From assembly GCA_003248805.1 (NCBI GenBank), contig QFQY01000017.1, positions 1 to 64,000 of the forward strand: DNA of 64,000 nucleotides, read 5' to 3'. The notes beneath the pieces were generated by a model that was given only the letters and a program-made list of their open reading frames with translations, searched no databases and was not told the origin of the DNA. Of this stretch, positions 35,601-43,157 are shown piece by piece. Made by a program: the position numbers and the translations under genes. Every line of letters begins with the position of its first letter. Position 1 is the stretch's first letter. The DNA comes from Chelatococcus sp. GTDB lineage: Bacteria; Pseudomonadota; Alphaproteobacteria; Rhizobiales; Beijerinckiaceae.

Positions 35601-35807
35601 GGCGCCAGCGCGGAGCTGCGCCAACCGCTCGGCATCGCGGTCGTCGGCGGGCTGCTGATCTCGCAGGTGCTGACGCTCTACATCACGCCAGTTCTGTTCA
35701 TCTACATGGACCGGCTGGGCGAGGCAGTGGGGCGCGCCTTCGGCAAGGAGCCAGTCGGGGAACAGGCCGGCGGACATGACGGCTCGCCTGCGGGCCGTGC
35801 CACGTAG
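32661..35807 (+). CDS. RND multidrug efflux pump, inner-membrane permease (MdtB/MdtC-like HAE1)
   Basis: This is a 1048-residue RND permease. It starts with 'MNISTFCIRHPVATILMSVA', as in MdtB/MdtC-type pumps. Proton-relay residues are present: the DD pair in 'VGLVVDDAIVMLENIVRHME' (TM4) and Lys in 'GIVKKNAIMMIDVALVL' (TM10). It is the third gene of the MarR operon with an ATGA overlap to the adaptor. No outer-membrane factor follows, so the channel encoded at 229-1785 or another TolC-like protein may serve it. Confidence 0.95.
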   Translation: MNISTFCIRHPVATILMSVALVLAGAFAYRVLPVAALPRAEFPVVNVSAQLPGASPDTMATSVATPLIKQFATIAGIDSISTTNAQGSTSIAIQFVLNRNIDAAAADVQAAITRAQRQLPQEMTTPPSYRKVNPADAPIILMALKSDVIPLSQLDAFAQQVISPALSTVDGVAQVLIFGSQKYAVRIQIDPVALAARGIGVDELQSAITATNANTPVGTLQSSAQQLTIQAHTQLADAKQFANVIIATRNGKPVRLGDVAKVIDSVENAQTSSAYDGIPAIVLAVQRQPDANTVEVVDRVKAMLPAFSEQLPAAASISLLNDRSTSIRAAVEDVQFTLLLTIALVVMVIFVFLRRLAATFIPAIAVPISIVATLAAMYAFGFSIDNISLLGLTLSVGLVVDDAIVMLENIVRHMEEDGLPAFEAALKGSSEIGFTIVSISLSLVAVFIPVLLMGGVIGRIFNEFAVVVTVSILASAFVSLTLTPMLCARLLSGYGDHHRENALGRVLERGFSALVTGYDRTLGLCLKVKPVMLLVFFATMAGSVWLLQTTPKGFFPQEDIGQLQVSTEARQDISFAAMKELQAKVAEVFRRSPHVAHVASSVGGSGGAASSLNAGRLFVELKPQDRRPPLPKVLADLRRETSQIPGITAYMTPVQNLNIGARSSKSQYQLVVQGLDQPLMNEWALKLADAMGQDRAHFIDVTTDLQNSASEATLVIDRDKANQLKIGADVLRSTLYSGFGVRQVSTIYTAGDSYQVIVEFDPTHGWSPDRLDQIRVRAGNGMLVPLGAFARVERTVGQLTVNQLGQIPAVTISYNLPPGVALGDSVTRINALKGELGFPTASLSTTLAGTAKTFQDSLANQGLLIAGAILTIYIVLGILYESFIHPLTILTGLPSAAIGALGALRLFDLDLSVIAIIGLLMLIGIVKKNAIMMIDVALVLRREGASAEESIHRACVMRFRPILMTTLAAVMGTLPIAIGAGASAELRQPLGIAVVGGLLISQVLTLYITPVLFIYMDRLGEAVGRAFGKEPVGEQAGGHDGSPAGRAT

Positions 35808-35921
35808 AAGCCGCAGGCCTTGGAGCGACCGGAGCGCGGCGGCGCCGATGTCGCTCCTAAGAAGGGACGGTGCTCGGCGGACGAGCCCAGCGAGATGACG
35901 GGCGGGCAGGGTGCCGCCACC

Positions 35922-36593
35922 TCAACCGCGTGGGGATGCGCTCCGGTGCGCGGCTCTCCGCGTCGCCAGCCGCACGGCGGCTGGGATGGGGGCGATCAGC
36001 GGCAGCGCCAGCCGCCCCTCGAGCGCCTTCGCCGCCTGCGCCAGCGGGCCGCCGCCGATGACGAGCGCCTGCGCGCCCATTGTCTCGATGGCGTGACGGC
36101 ATGCCTGTTCCAGCGCCTCGGTCAGCCGTTGCGGATCGCTCATCAGGGCGTGGACGTCGCCGTGAGTCAGCGCCACGCCGCGAAACAGCGGCTCGTGGCC
36201 ATAGGCCTTCGCCCTGGCCGTGATCGACGACACGAGGTCGGGCGTCGTCGTCACCACGGCGAAGGGGCGGGCCTCCGCCGCGGCCTCCTGCATGGACGCC
36301 TCGGCGATCCCCGTGACCGGGCAGGGCAGGCGCTCCCGGAGCGCTTCGAGCCCCGGATCGCCGAAGGCGGAGACGATCACGCCGTCCGGCGGCTCGGCCG
36401 CGATCGCGTCGGCGAGGGAGAGCACGGCCTCGGCCGCCACCGCCAGCGCACCGGGCTCGGTGATCAGCGGAACGCCATAGGGCGCGGTCAGCGCCTCGAT
36501 GCGGACGCCGTCCGGCGCGGTCTCGCGGGCGATGGCCGCTATCGCCTCGGTCGTCGCGGCGTTGGTGTTCGGATTGATCAGCAGGAGGCGCAT
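35922..36593 (-). CDS. Asp/Glu/hydantoin racemase-fold protein lacking both catalytic cysteines
   Basis: This 223-residue protein of the hydantoin/Asp-Glu racemase family has 'MRLLLINPNTNAATTEAIA', 'VSAFGDPGLEALRERL' and 'GIAEASMQEAA'. In active hydantoin racemases one cysteine sits in an [A]-C-F-x-D-P-G motif and the other in G-C-[AT]-G-M. Here these positions are Ala76 and Gly181 ('VIGGGPLA'), so the two-base racemisation mechanism cannot operate as known. It may be a lyase, isomerase or binding protein of this fold. ATG at 36593 has GGAA upstream; 36611 is an alternative. A paralogue is divergent, 83 bases away. Confidence 0.8.
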   Translation of the reverse strand: MRLLLINPNTNAATTEAIAAIARETAPDGVRIEALTAPYGVPLITEPGALAVAAEAVLSLADAIAAEPPDGVIVSAFGDPGLEALRERLPCPVTGIAEASMQEAAAEARPFAVVTTTPDLVSSITARAKAYGHEPLFRGVALTHGDVHALMSDPQRLTEALEQACRHAIETMGAQALVIGGGPLAQAAKALEGRLALPLIAPIPAAVRLATRRAAHRSASPRG

Positions 36594-36676
36594 CGGCCGG
36601 GTTCCGTTCATGCTGCAGCGGCGAGGACGCCGCCAGCGCTTGCCAAAGACCTGTGTCCCGCGCAAGGGATCGAGGC

Positions 36677-37420
36677 ATGCGCATCCTGCTCCTGAACCCC
36701 AACACCACCGAGGCGATCACCCAGCGGCTGCTGGCGGCGGCGCAGGCCGTCGCCGCGCCCGGCACCGAGATCGTGCCGCTGACCGCGCCGCGCGGCGTGC
36801 CCTATATCGCCAGCCGCGCCGAGGCGCAGATCGGCGGCGCGATCGCGCTGGAGATGCTGGCCGAGCATCACGGGACGGTCGATGCCGCGATCATCGCCGC
36901 CTTCGGCGATCCGGGCCTGATGGGCGCGCGCGAACTCTTCGACCTGCCGGTCGTCGGCATGGCCGAGGCCGCGATGCTGACCGCCTGCATGCTGGGGCGG
37001 CGTTTCGCCATCGTCACCTTCGCCCGCGCGCTCGGCCCCTGGTATGAGGAATGCGTCGCGATGCACGGGCTCGAAGGCCGCTGTGCCGGCATCCGCATGC
37101 TGGACGAGGGCTTCTCCGACATCGCCGACGTGCAGGAGGAGAAGGAGGCGGTCATCGTCGAGCTCGCGCGCCGCGCCGTGGTCGAGGACGAGGCCGACTG
37201 CATCATTCTCGGTGGCGCTCCGCTGGCGGGGCTCGCCGGCAAGGTCGCCGACCGCATTCCGGTGCCCGTCGTCGACCAGATGGGCGCGGCGCTGAAGCAG
37301 GCCGAGGCGCTGGTCGCGTTGAAGCCGCGCAAGGCGACGGCCGGCACCTTCCGCCGTCCGCCGGCGAAGCCGACGCAGGGCTTGGCCGACGCGCTGGCTG
37401 CCCGCATCGAGGGGCGGTAG
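36677..37420 (+). CDS. Second racemase-fold paralogue lacking both catalytic cysteines
   Basis: This 247-residue paralogue of the divergent gene at 35922-36593 shares the start (MRILLLNPNTTEAI) and the GDPG and GMAEAAM motifs. The two catalytic cysteine positions are Ala75 ('IIAAFGDPGLMG') and Gly180 ('IILGGAPLAGLAG'). Both paralogues carry the same kind of substitution, which argues for selection rather than decay. 'EECVAMHGLEGRCAGIRML' and the acidic 'DVQEEKEAVI' are typical of the family. ATG at 36677 follows GGGATCGAGG. It converges on the PuuE-like gene. Confidence 0.8.
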   Translation: MRILLLNPNTTEAITQRLLAAAQAVAAPGTEIVPLTAPRGVPYIASRAEAQIGGAIALEMLAEHHGTVDAAIIAAFGDPGLMGARELFDLPVVGMAEAAMLTACMLGRRFAIVTFARALGPWYEECVAMHGLEGRCAGIRMLDEGFSDIADVQEEKEAVIVELARRAVVEDEADCIILGGAPLAGLAGKVADRIPVPVVDQMGAALKQAEALVALKPRKATAGTFRRPPAKPTQGLADALAARIEGR

Positions 37421-37473
37421 AGCCCGCGCTCTCGCGTCTCGGTTTGGGCGATAGGGATGCCGCGTGGCCGATT

Positions 37474-38400
37474 TCACCGTCCGCCGATCAGCTCTTCCCG
37501 GCCGATCGCCGTCAGCCAGTGGCGGGCGATCTCGTCGCGCCGCGCGAACCAGACGCCGGGCTTCGCGGCGACATGCGCCAGGAAGCGCTCCAGCCCCGCG
37601 ATGCGCCCGGGCTTGCCGATGATGCGCAGATGCAGGCCGACCGTCATCATGCGCGGCTCGGTCGCGCCCTCGGCATAGAGCCGCTCGAAGGCGTCGATGC
37701 AGTAGCGCGCGAAGTCGTCGCCGAAGACGAAGCCGCCGCCGCGCGTGAAGCGCATGTCGTTGGTGTCGAAGGAATAGGGCACGACGAGATGGTCGCGTCC
37801 GTCGACATCGACCAGATAGGGCAGGTCGTCGTTGTAGGCGTTGGAATCGTAGAAGAATCCGCCCTGTTCGAGCAGGAGCCGGCGGGTGTTCGGCGAGGTT
37901 GCCGAGCGCGTGTGCCAGCCGCGCGGCGGCGTGCCGGCCGTCAGCGTGATCGCCTCGACCGTGCGCGCGATGGCGAGGCGTTCCTCCTCGATCGTCATGT
38001 TGGCGTGGCGTTCCCAGCGCCAGCCATGGGCCGCGACCTCGTGCCCGTCCGCGACCGCCTGCTGCACGAGCCAGGGCGAGATCATCAGCGAGCGGCCGAT
38101 CGCGTTGACGGTGCCCCGCGCGCCATAGGCCTGCAGCAGCTTGCGGATGCGCGGCCAGCCGGCGCGGGTGCCGTATTCGAAATGCGACTCCATGCAGAGG
38201 TCGCGCACGCCGGGGATTTCCTCGACGACCTCGTAGATCGCTTCGTTCTTCTCGTCGCCCTGTCCGATGGTGAGCTCGCCGCCTTCCTCGACATTGATGA
38301 CGAGGTTGATCGCGACGCGTGCGTCGTTGGGCCAGCGCACCGCCGGCGGGTTGGAGCCGTAGCCGCGGAAGTCGCGGTCGGTGGAGGAGTCGGGAAGCAT
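37474..38400 (-). CDS. Polysaccharide deacetylase family protein (PuuE/allantoinase-like)
   Basis: This 308-residue NodB-fold hydrolase resembles the PuuE group, which includes a cofactor-free allantoinase. It shows 'RDFRGYGSNPPAVRWPNDAR', 'VINVEEGGELTIGQGDEKNE', 'MESHFEYGTRAGWPRIRKLL' and 'GHEVAAHGWRWERHANM'. No signal peptide is present, so it should act on a cytoplasmic C-N bond rather than on cell-wall sugar. It lies just downstream (1 base between stop and start region) of two ABC permease genes in the same direction, inside the cyclic-amide cluster. Allantoin, hydantoin or related rings are possible substrates. Confidence 0.85.
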   Translation of the reverse strand: MLPDSSTDRDFRGYGSNPPAVRWPNDARVAINLVINVEEGGELTIGQGDEKNEAIYEVVEEIPGVRDLCMESHFEYGTRAGWPRIRKLLQAYGARGTVNAIGRSLMISPWLVQQAVADGHEVAAHGWRWERHANMTIEEERLAIARTVEAITLTAGTPPRGWHTRSATSPNTRRLLLEQGGFFYDSNAYNDDLPYLVDVDGRDHLVVPYSFDTNDMRFTRGGGFVFGDDFARYCIDAFERLYAEGATEPRMMTVGLHLRIIGKPGRIAGLERFLAHVAAKPGVWFARRDEIARHWLTAIGREELIGGR

Positions 38401-38401
38401 G

Positions 38402-39202
38402 TCAGATATCCGTCATTCGCCTGAGGCCGACGAGCCTGTCGCCGACGATCAGCACGCCGATGGAGAGCAGGATGAGCAGGGTCGAGATCGCCGCGATGGT
38501 CGGATCGGGGCTTTCCTCGACATATTGCAGCATCTGGATCGGCAAGGTCTTGGTCCAGGCGTCGGTGAAGAAGATCGAGATCGGGTAATTGTCCATGGAG
38601 GCGAGGAACGCAAACATGCCCGAGGTGAGGAAGGCGGGGGCAAGCGAGGGCACCATCACCTTCATGATCGCCCTGGGATAGGTCAGGCCGAGCGTGCGCG
38701 CCGCGTCGATCAGCGTGAAGTCGAACAGCGAGAGCGAGGCGAAGACGGTCCGCACCACATAGGGCAGGGTGATGACGACATGGGCGAGCACGAGGCTCGT
38801 CCAGACGTCGCGAAGCCCCGCGGCGCGGAAGCTCTCGAGCATCGCGATGCCGATGACGAGGCCGGGCAGCATCAGCGGCGAGACCAGGAAGGTCACGACC
38901 GCCTCGCGGCCGCGAAACTGCCCGCGCAGCAGGCCGATGGCGCAGAGCGTGCCGAGCACCAGGGCGATCGCGGTCGAGAGCACGGCGAGCTTCACCGAGG
39001 CGAACACGGCCGGCCAGAGATCGCGCGAGCGCATCAGCGCCTCGTACCAGCGCAGCGACCAGGCCGGCGCCGGCAGGCTGAAGACCGGGCTCGACCCGAA
39101 CGAGACCGCCACCGTGACCACAAGCGGCGTCAGCAGGAAGATGACGGTGGCGGCCGCCAGCGCGTTCACCAGCCAGCCCGAAGCGCGTTCGATCGGCGTC
39201 AT
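38402..39202 (-). CDS. ABC transporter permease, PotC type
   Basis: This 266-residue inner-membrane permease of the spermidine/putrescine family has six predicted transmembrane segments and the EAA loop 'LIDAARTLGLTYPRAIMKVM'. The N-terminus ('ERASGWLVNALAAATVIFLL') and 'SFGSSPVFSLPAPAWSLRWY' are typical for PotC. It overlaps the PotB-type gene by 4 bases and belongs to a leftward operon with ATPase and binding protein. Confidence 0.93.
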   Translation of the reverse strand: MTPIERASGWLVNALAAATVIFLLTPLVVTVAVSFGSSPVFSLPAPAWSLRWYEALMRSRDLWPAVFASVKLAVLSTAIALVLGTLCAIGLLRGQFRGREAVVTFLVSPLMLPGLVIGIAMLESFRAAGLRDVWTSLVLAHVVITLPYVVRTVFASLSLFDFTLIDAARTLGLTYPRAIMKVMVPSLAPAFLTSGMFAFLASMDNYPISIFFTDAWTKTLPIQMLQYVEESPDPTIAAISTLLILLSIGVLIVGDRLVGLRRMTDI

Positions 39203-40032
39203 TGCGCGCCTCCGAGCCTGCGCGACAGCCAGGCGCTGCCGACCACGATGCCGACCGTCAGCACCAGCAGCACGACGGCGGTGGTCGAGCCGAGCTGCTC
39301 GTTGCGCATGAACAGGAAGGAGCGGCCGGTCAGCGTCGCGAGCGTCTGGAAGCGGTCGCCGATGACGAGGCTCGGGATCACATACATCGACGCCGCCATC
39401 GAGAACACGAAGGCGACGCCGGTGACGATGCCGGGCAGGGAGAGTGGCAGCGAGACCTTGAAGAAGCGGTAGACGGGCGAGGCTCCAAGCGTCGCAGCCG
39501 CCTCGACCAGCCGCGGGTCGATCAGTTTCAGCACCGAATAGATCGGCAGGATCATGAAGGGAACGAACACGTTCGCTGCGCCGATGACGAGCCCGGTCTC
39601 CGTGAAGAGCAGGCGCTGCGGCTCGTCCCAGAGCCCGATCCCGGTCATGAACTGCGAGACGACGCCGTCCCGCCGCAGCACGATCTGCCAGGCGAAGGCC
39701 TTGACGACGACGCCGACGGAGAGCGGCAGGATGATCGCGATCAGGATCGCCGCCTGGGCGAGGCCGCGCGAGCGGGCGAGCGCGAGCGCGGTCGGATAGC
39801 CGATCACCAGGCAGACCAGCGTGACGAAGGCGGCGCTGCGCAGCGTGTTGCCGATCACCGTCCAGCTGAACGGGTCCGACATGAAATTCGCCAGCGAGGC
39901 GAAGGCCCCGCCACCGCCGAAAAAGCTGCGGCCCAGCAGATAGACGAGCGGCGCGCCGTAGATCAGCGCGAGATAGGCGACTGCCGGCAGGGCGAGCAGC
40001 AGCACGGGGTCGAGGCGGCGCGCGGAGCTCAT
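39199..40032 (-). CDS. ABC transporter permease, PotB type
   Basis: This 277-residue inner-membrane permease has 'LLALPAVAYLALIYGAPLVY' at the N-terminus and the EAA loop 'LVEAAATLGASPVYRFFKVS' followed by 'LPLSLPGIVTG', as in PotB. The ATG at 40032 overlaps the TGA of the ATPase gene (ATGA), which sets the start; the longer reading to 40080 is rejected for this reason. Confidence 0.93.
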   Translation of the reverse strand: MSSARRLDPVLLLALPAVAYLALIYGAPLVYLLGRSFFGGGGAFASLANFMSDPFSWTVIGNTLRSAAFVTLVCLVIGYPTALALARSRGLAQAAILIAIILPLSVGVVVKAFAWQIVLRRDGVVSQFMTGIGLWDEPQRLLFTETGLVIGAANVFVPFMILPIYSVLKLIDPRLVEAAATLGASPVYRFFKVSLPLSLPGIVTGVAFVFSMAASMYVIPSLVIGDRFQTLATLTGRSFLFMRNEQLGSTTAVVLLVLTVGIVVGSAWLSRRLGGAQ

Positions 40033-41099
40033 GCCGCCTCCGCCGTGGCTGGGTAGACCAGCGTGTCGTCGATGCTCCATCCCAGCGTCAGGCGGCTGCC
40101 GGGCGCTGCGCCCGCGGGCATGGCGGGCGCCTCGACCATGATGCGCCCGCCCTCGGGCGCCGCGAAATGCAGCTGCACCCGCGCGCCCTGGAAGGCGGCG
40201 TCGATCAGTTCGGCCTCGAAGCCGTTCTCGCCGCTGGCCCCGAGCGAAATGCGCTCCGGCCTGACGCCGAGCAGCACGCGGCTGCCGGGAATGAAGCCGC
40301 CGCGCGCCCGCAGCGTCCCACAGGCGGTATCGACCGTGACGAGACCGTCCTGCTCCGCCGTGACCGTTCCGTCGAGCTTCGTCGAGAGCCCGACGAAGTC
40401 GAGCGCGAAGGGCGTCGCGGGCCGGTGATAGATTGCGTCCGGCGCGGCGAGCTGCTCGATGCGCCCGCGATGCATCACCGCGATCCGGTCCGACATGGTC
40501 AGCGCCTCGTCCTGGTCATGGGTGACGAAGACGGCCGTGGTGCCGACCTCGCGCAGGATGCGCTTGAGGTCGATCTGCATCGCCTCGCGCAGCTTGCGGT
40601 CGAGCGCGGAGAAGGGCTCGTCGAGCAGGAGCAGCTTGGGGCCGACGGCGAGCGCGCGCGCCACCGCGACGCGCTGCTGCTGCCCGCCCGAGAGCGCCTT
40701 GACCGAGCGCTCGGCATGGGCGCCCATCTGAACCAGCCCGAGGAAGCGCGCCACCGTCGGCGCGATGGTCTCGCGGGCCGCGCCGCGCGCCTTGAGACCG
40801 AAGGCGACGTTCTCCGCGACCGTCAGATGCGGAAACAGCGCGTAGTTCTGGAAGACCACGCCGATGTCGCGCTTGTGGGGCGGCCTTCGCGTGATCTCCT
40901 CGCCATCGAGCACGACGCGGCCCGAATCCGGCGTCATCAACCCCGCCACGATGCGCAGCAGGGTCGTCTTCCCGCAGCCGGAGGGGCCGAGCAGCGAGAT
41001 GAATTCGGCCTTGCCGACGGCGAGATCGACGCCGTCGAGCACAGTGGCGGCGCCGAAGATCTTGCCGGCGCCGGTGATGTCGAGGAAGGGGGCGGTCAC
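40029..41099 (-). CDS. ABC transporter ATP-binding protein, PotA type
   Basis: This 356-residue ATPase energises the importer. It carries Walker A GPSGCGKTT (residues 38-46), signature 'LSGGQQQRVAVARAL', Walker B 'LLLLDEPFSALD' and the H-loop 'VFVTHDQDEALTMSD'. A C-terminal TOBE domain follows ('RVLLGVRPERISLG'), as in polyamine/iron/sugar-acid importers. The start is a GTG at 41099, 16 bases after the binding-protein stop. With PotB, PotC and the binding protein it forms a complete transporter. Confidence 0.95.
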   Translation of the reverse strand: MTAPFLDITGAGKIFGAATVLDGVDLAVGKAEFISLLGPSGCGKTTLLRIVAGLMTPDSGRVVLDGEEITRRPPHKRDIGVVFQNYALFPHLTVAENVAFGLKARGAARETIAPTVARFLGLVQMGAHAERSVKALSGGQQQRVAVARALAVGPKLLLLDEPFSALDRKLREAMQIDLKRILREVGTTAVFVTHDQDEALTMSDRIAVMHRGRIEQLAAPDAIYHRPATPFALDFVGLSTKLDGTVTAEQDGLVTVDTACGTLRARGGFIPGSRVLLGVRPERISLGASGENGFEAELIDAAFQGARVQLHFAAPEGGRIMVEAPAMPAGAAPGSRLTLGWSIDDTLVYPATAEAA

Positions 41100-41115
41100 G
41101 GTCGCTTCACGCGGC

Positions 41116-42165
41116 TCAGATCGACATCTCGCGGTCCCAGCGCTTGATCCAGTCGTTGCGCTGGGCGGCGACGTTCGCCCAGTCGATCTGGAAGATCTTC
41201 ACGTCGGCGCCGAGACCCTCCGGCTTCGGCACGGCCTTGTTGGTGGCCAGCGAATAGGTCGGGCCGGCGAGCTTGTTCTGCAGCTCCGCGCCGAGCAGTT
41301 CGTTGACATAGGCGAAGGCGAGCTCCGGCTGCGGCGCCCCCTTGATTACGGCGATGCCCGACGGCATGGCGAAGACGCCTTCCTTCGGCGCGGCGAGGTC
41401 GATCGGCGCGCCGGCCGCCTTGCGCTCCAGCGCATAGGACGACATGGCGGGGCCGATCAGATGGGCCTCGCCCTGTTCCAGCAGGTTATAGGCCTGCGGC
41501 TGCTGGGTGTAGACCGTGAGCAGGTTCGGCTTCAGCGTCGCCAGCTTCTTGAAGCCGGCATCGGTGTCCTTCTGCACGGCCTCCAGCGAGCCGCCGGTGA
41601 GCAGCCCGGCCGCGAACAGGATGGGCAGGCCTTCCGTGTTCTGCAGAGAGGGGATGATGACGCGGCCCTTGTACTTGGCCTCGAACAGCTCGGCCCAGGA
41701 GGCGGGGGCCGTCTTCACGGCGCTCTTGTTGTAGGCGATGCCGAGCCAGGGCTGGAGATAGTTCGCCCACATGCCGTCCATATGGGTCGAGCCCGGCAGC
41801 AGGTCGGCCATGTTCGGCGCCTTCGCCGGGGTCAGCGGATCGAGCAGCCCTTCCTTGACCGCCAGGATCATGACCGGATCGTCCATCTGGACGACCGACA
41901 TGTACTGCTTGTCCTTGTTCTTCTGCATTTTCTCCAGGTTCACGAGCGAGCGCGTGCCCTCGAAGATGACCTTGCAGTTGTACTTCTTCTCGAAGGCCGG
42001 GACGACGATCTGCTCGACCCAGGGCTTGTGACCGGCCGCGCCGCCGACCACGAGCTCCCTGGTCTGCGCGCGCAGCACGGCGGGCGCCGCGATCAGGGTC
42101 GCCGCACCGGCCGCGCCGGCGAGGAGGGAGCGACGGGTCGGCCGGGCGGAAGCGAGGATGTCCAT
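41116..42165 (-). CDS. ABC transporter substrate-binding protein, PotD-like, Tat-exported
   Basis: This 349-residue periplasmic binding protein has a twin-arginine signal ('ARPTRRSLLAGAAGAATLIA') with cleavage near LRA/QT. The mature part ('LVVGGAAGHKPWVEQIVVPA', 'GVFAMPSGIAVIKGAP') fits the extracellular solute-binding family 1/PotD fold. ATG at 42165 has AAAGGA upstream. It is the first gene of the leftward importer operon, and its promoter region is shared with the divergent GntR regulator. Context, not sequence, suggests a cyclic amide or ureide ligand. Confidence 0.92.
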   Translation of the reverse strand: MDILASARPTRRSLLAGAAGAATLIAAPAVLRAQTRELVVGGAAGHKPWVEQIVVPAFEKKYNCKVIFEGTRSLVNLEKMQKNKDKQYMSVVQMDDPVMILAVKEGLLDPLTPAKAPNMADLLPGSTHMDGMWANYLQPWLGIAYNKSAVKTAPASWAELFEAKYKGRVIIPSLQNTEGLPILFAAGLLTGGSLEAVQKDTDAGFKKLATLKPNLLTVYTQQPQAYNLLEQGEAHLIGPAMSSYALERKAAGAPIDLAAPKEGVFAMPSGIAVIKGAPQPELAFAYVNELLGAELQNKLAGPTYSLATNKAVPKPEGLGADVKIFQIDWANVAAQRNDWIKRWDREMSI

Positions 42166-42331
42166 GATCGGTCCTTTCGGAGGCGGAGAATCTCGAAATC
42201 CCTTCAGCAACCGCTGTGCCAACTCCCGAAGGATGTCGCCGATTTCAGAAATGCGCTTCTCTTTCAGTTCGTTAAGAAGAATTTCGGAATCTCGATGACA
42301 GCGCGCAACAGTGCGGGTCTTCCGATATTTT

Positions 42332-42358
42332 GTGCACAATCGCTCAATGATTGTGCGC
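42332..42358. promoter_or_regulatory. Candidate GntR/FCD operator between importer and regulator
   Basis: GTGCACAATC (42332-42341) and GATTGTGCGC (42349-42358) match in 9 of 10 positions as an inverted repeat with a 7-bp spacer. The left arm is nested in a perfect palindrome TTGTGCACAA (42330-42339). It lies in the 270-bp region between the divergent binding-protein and GntR genes. That placement is usual for FCD regulators controlling a transport operon and themselves. Confidence 0.6.
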
Positions 42359-42435
42359 CACTATCTCGGGCTCCTGCCAAAAGATCGGGCAGCGAGGCGA
42401 TTGGCGCTTTGGCGTGCAGCGGCGATAATCTCTCC

Positions 42436-43146
42436 ATGAATGAAGAGGCGATTCACGCGATCCTGACCCGCGTCCTGCGGGCGGGCCGGCTGCCCGGCGG
42501 GGTGAAGCTCGGCGAGCATCGTCTGGCGGAGATCTTCGGGGTCAGCCGCGAGCGCATCCGCAAGGTGCTGCATCGTCTCGGCGCCGAAAGGCTGCTCGAG
42601 ATCGTGAAGAACCGTGGCGCCTTCACCATCGAGGCCGATCTGCGCGAGGGCCACATGGTCTACGAGGCCAGGCGCATCCTCGAGAGCGGCATGGCGGCCC
42701 ATCTCGCGGAGAACCTGACCGAAGCGCAGATCGCCCGCCTGCGCGAGCATGTCGAGGCCGAGGCCGAGGCGCTGCGGCAGAACGATCAGGCGACATGGCA
42801 GCGGCTCTCGGCCGAGTTCCATTTCCTGCTGGCGGAAATGACGGCGAACCCGCTGGTCCAGCGCCAGGCGCACGAATTGATCAGCCGCACGCTGATGCTG
42901 GTGAAGCGGTATGAGACCACCGCCGGCTCCGCCTGCGGCTGCGACGAGCATCGCGCCATCTTTCGGGCCCTTGCCGGGCGCGAGCGCGGCAAGGCGGTCA
43001 AGGCGATGACGACGCATCTCTCGCTCGTCGAGACGCGGCTGCGGCCGACGCTGTGCGAGGCGGTCGGTCCTTCGCTGGAGGAGGTGCTGCGCGAGGAGAT
43101 CGCCAGCTCCGGCGGGGCGCAGGCGCCGATGGCCGCGGCCGAGTGA
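42436..43146 (+). CDS. GntR-family transcriptional regulator (FadR subgroup, FCD domain)
   Basis: This 236-residue regulator has an N-terminal winged helix ('KLGEHRLAEIFGVSRERIRK' then 'VLHRLGAERLLEI', about residues 24-60). Its C-terminal FCD helical bundle carries the metal-ligand residues expected in 'ARRILESGMAAHLAE', 'FHFLLAEMTANPLVQR' and 'CDEHRAIFRALAGRERGKAV'. FCD regulators usually respond to small carboxylates or related acids. It heads the rightward hydantoinase genes (11 bases before hydA) and is divergent from the importer, so it probably controls both. The start has only a weak ribosome site. Confidence 0.9.
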   Translation: MNEEAIHAILTRVLRAGRLPGGVKLGEHRLAEIFGVSRERIRKVLHRLGAERLLEIVKNRGAFTIEADLREGHMVYEARRILESGMAAHLAENLTEAQIARLREHVEAEAEALRQNDQATWQRLSAEFHFLLAEMTANPLVQRQAHELISRTLMLVKRYETTAGSACGCDEHRAIFRALAGRERGKAVKAMTTHLSLVETRLRPTLCEAVGPSLEEVLREEIASSGGAQAPMAAAE

Positions 43147-43157
43147 CGGGAGACGAG

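Noticed and set aside
32439..35777. A 1112-residue open frame on the minus strand opposite the second RND operon
   Set aside because: It mirrors the codon phase of the RND pump in GC-rich DNA, has low-complexity Arg/Asp/His-rich content and no domain pattern; it is a shadow frame.
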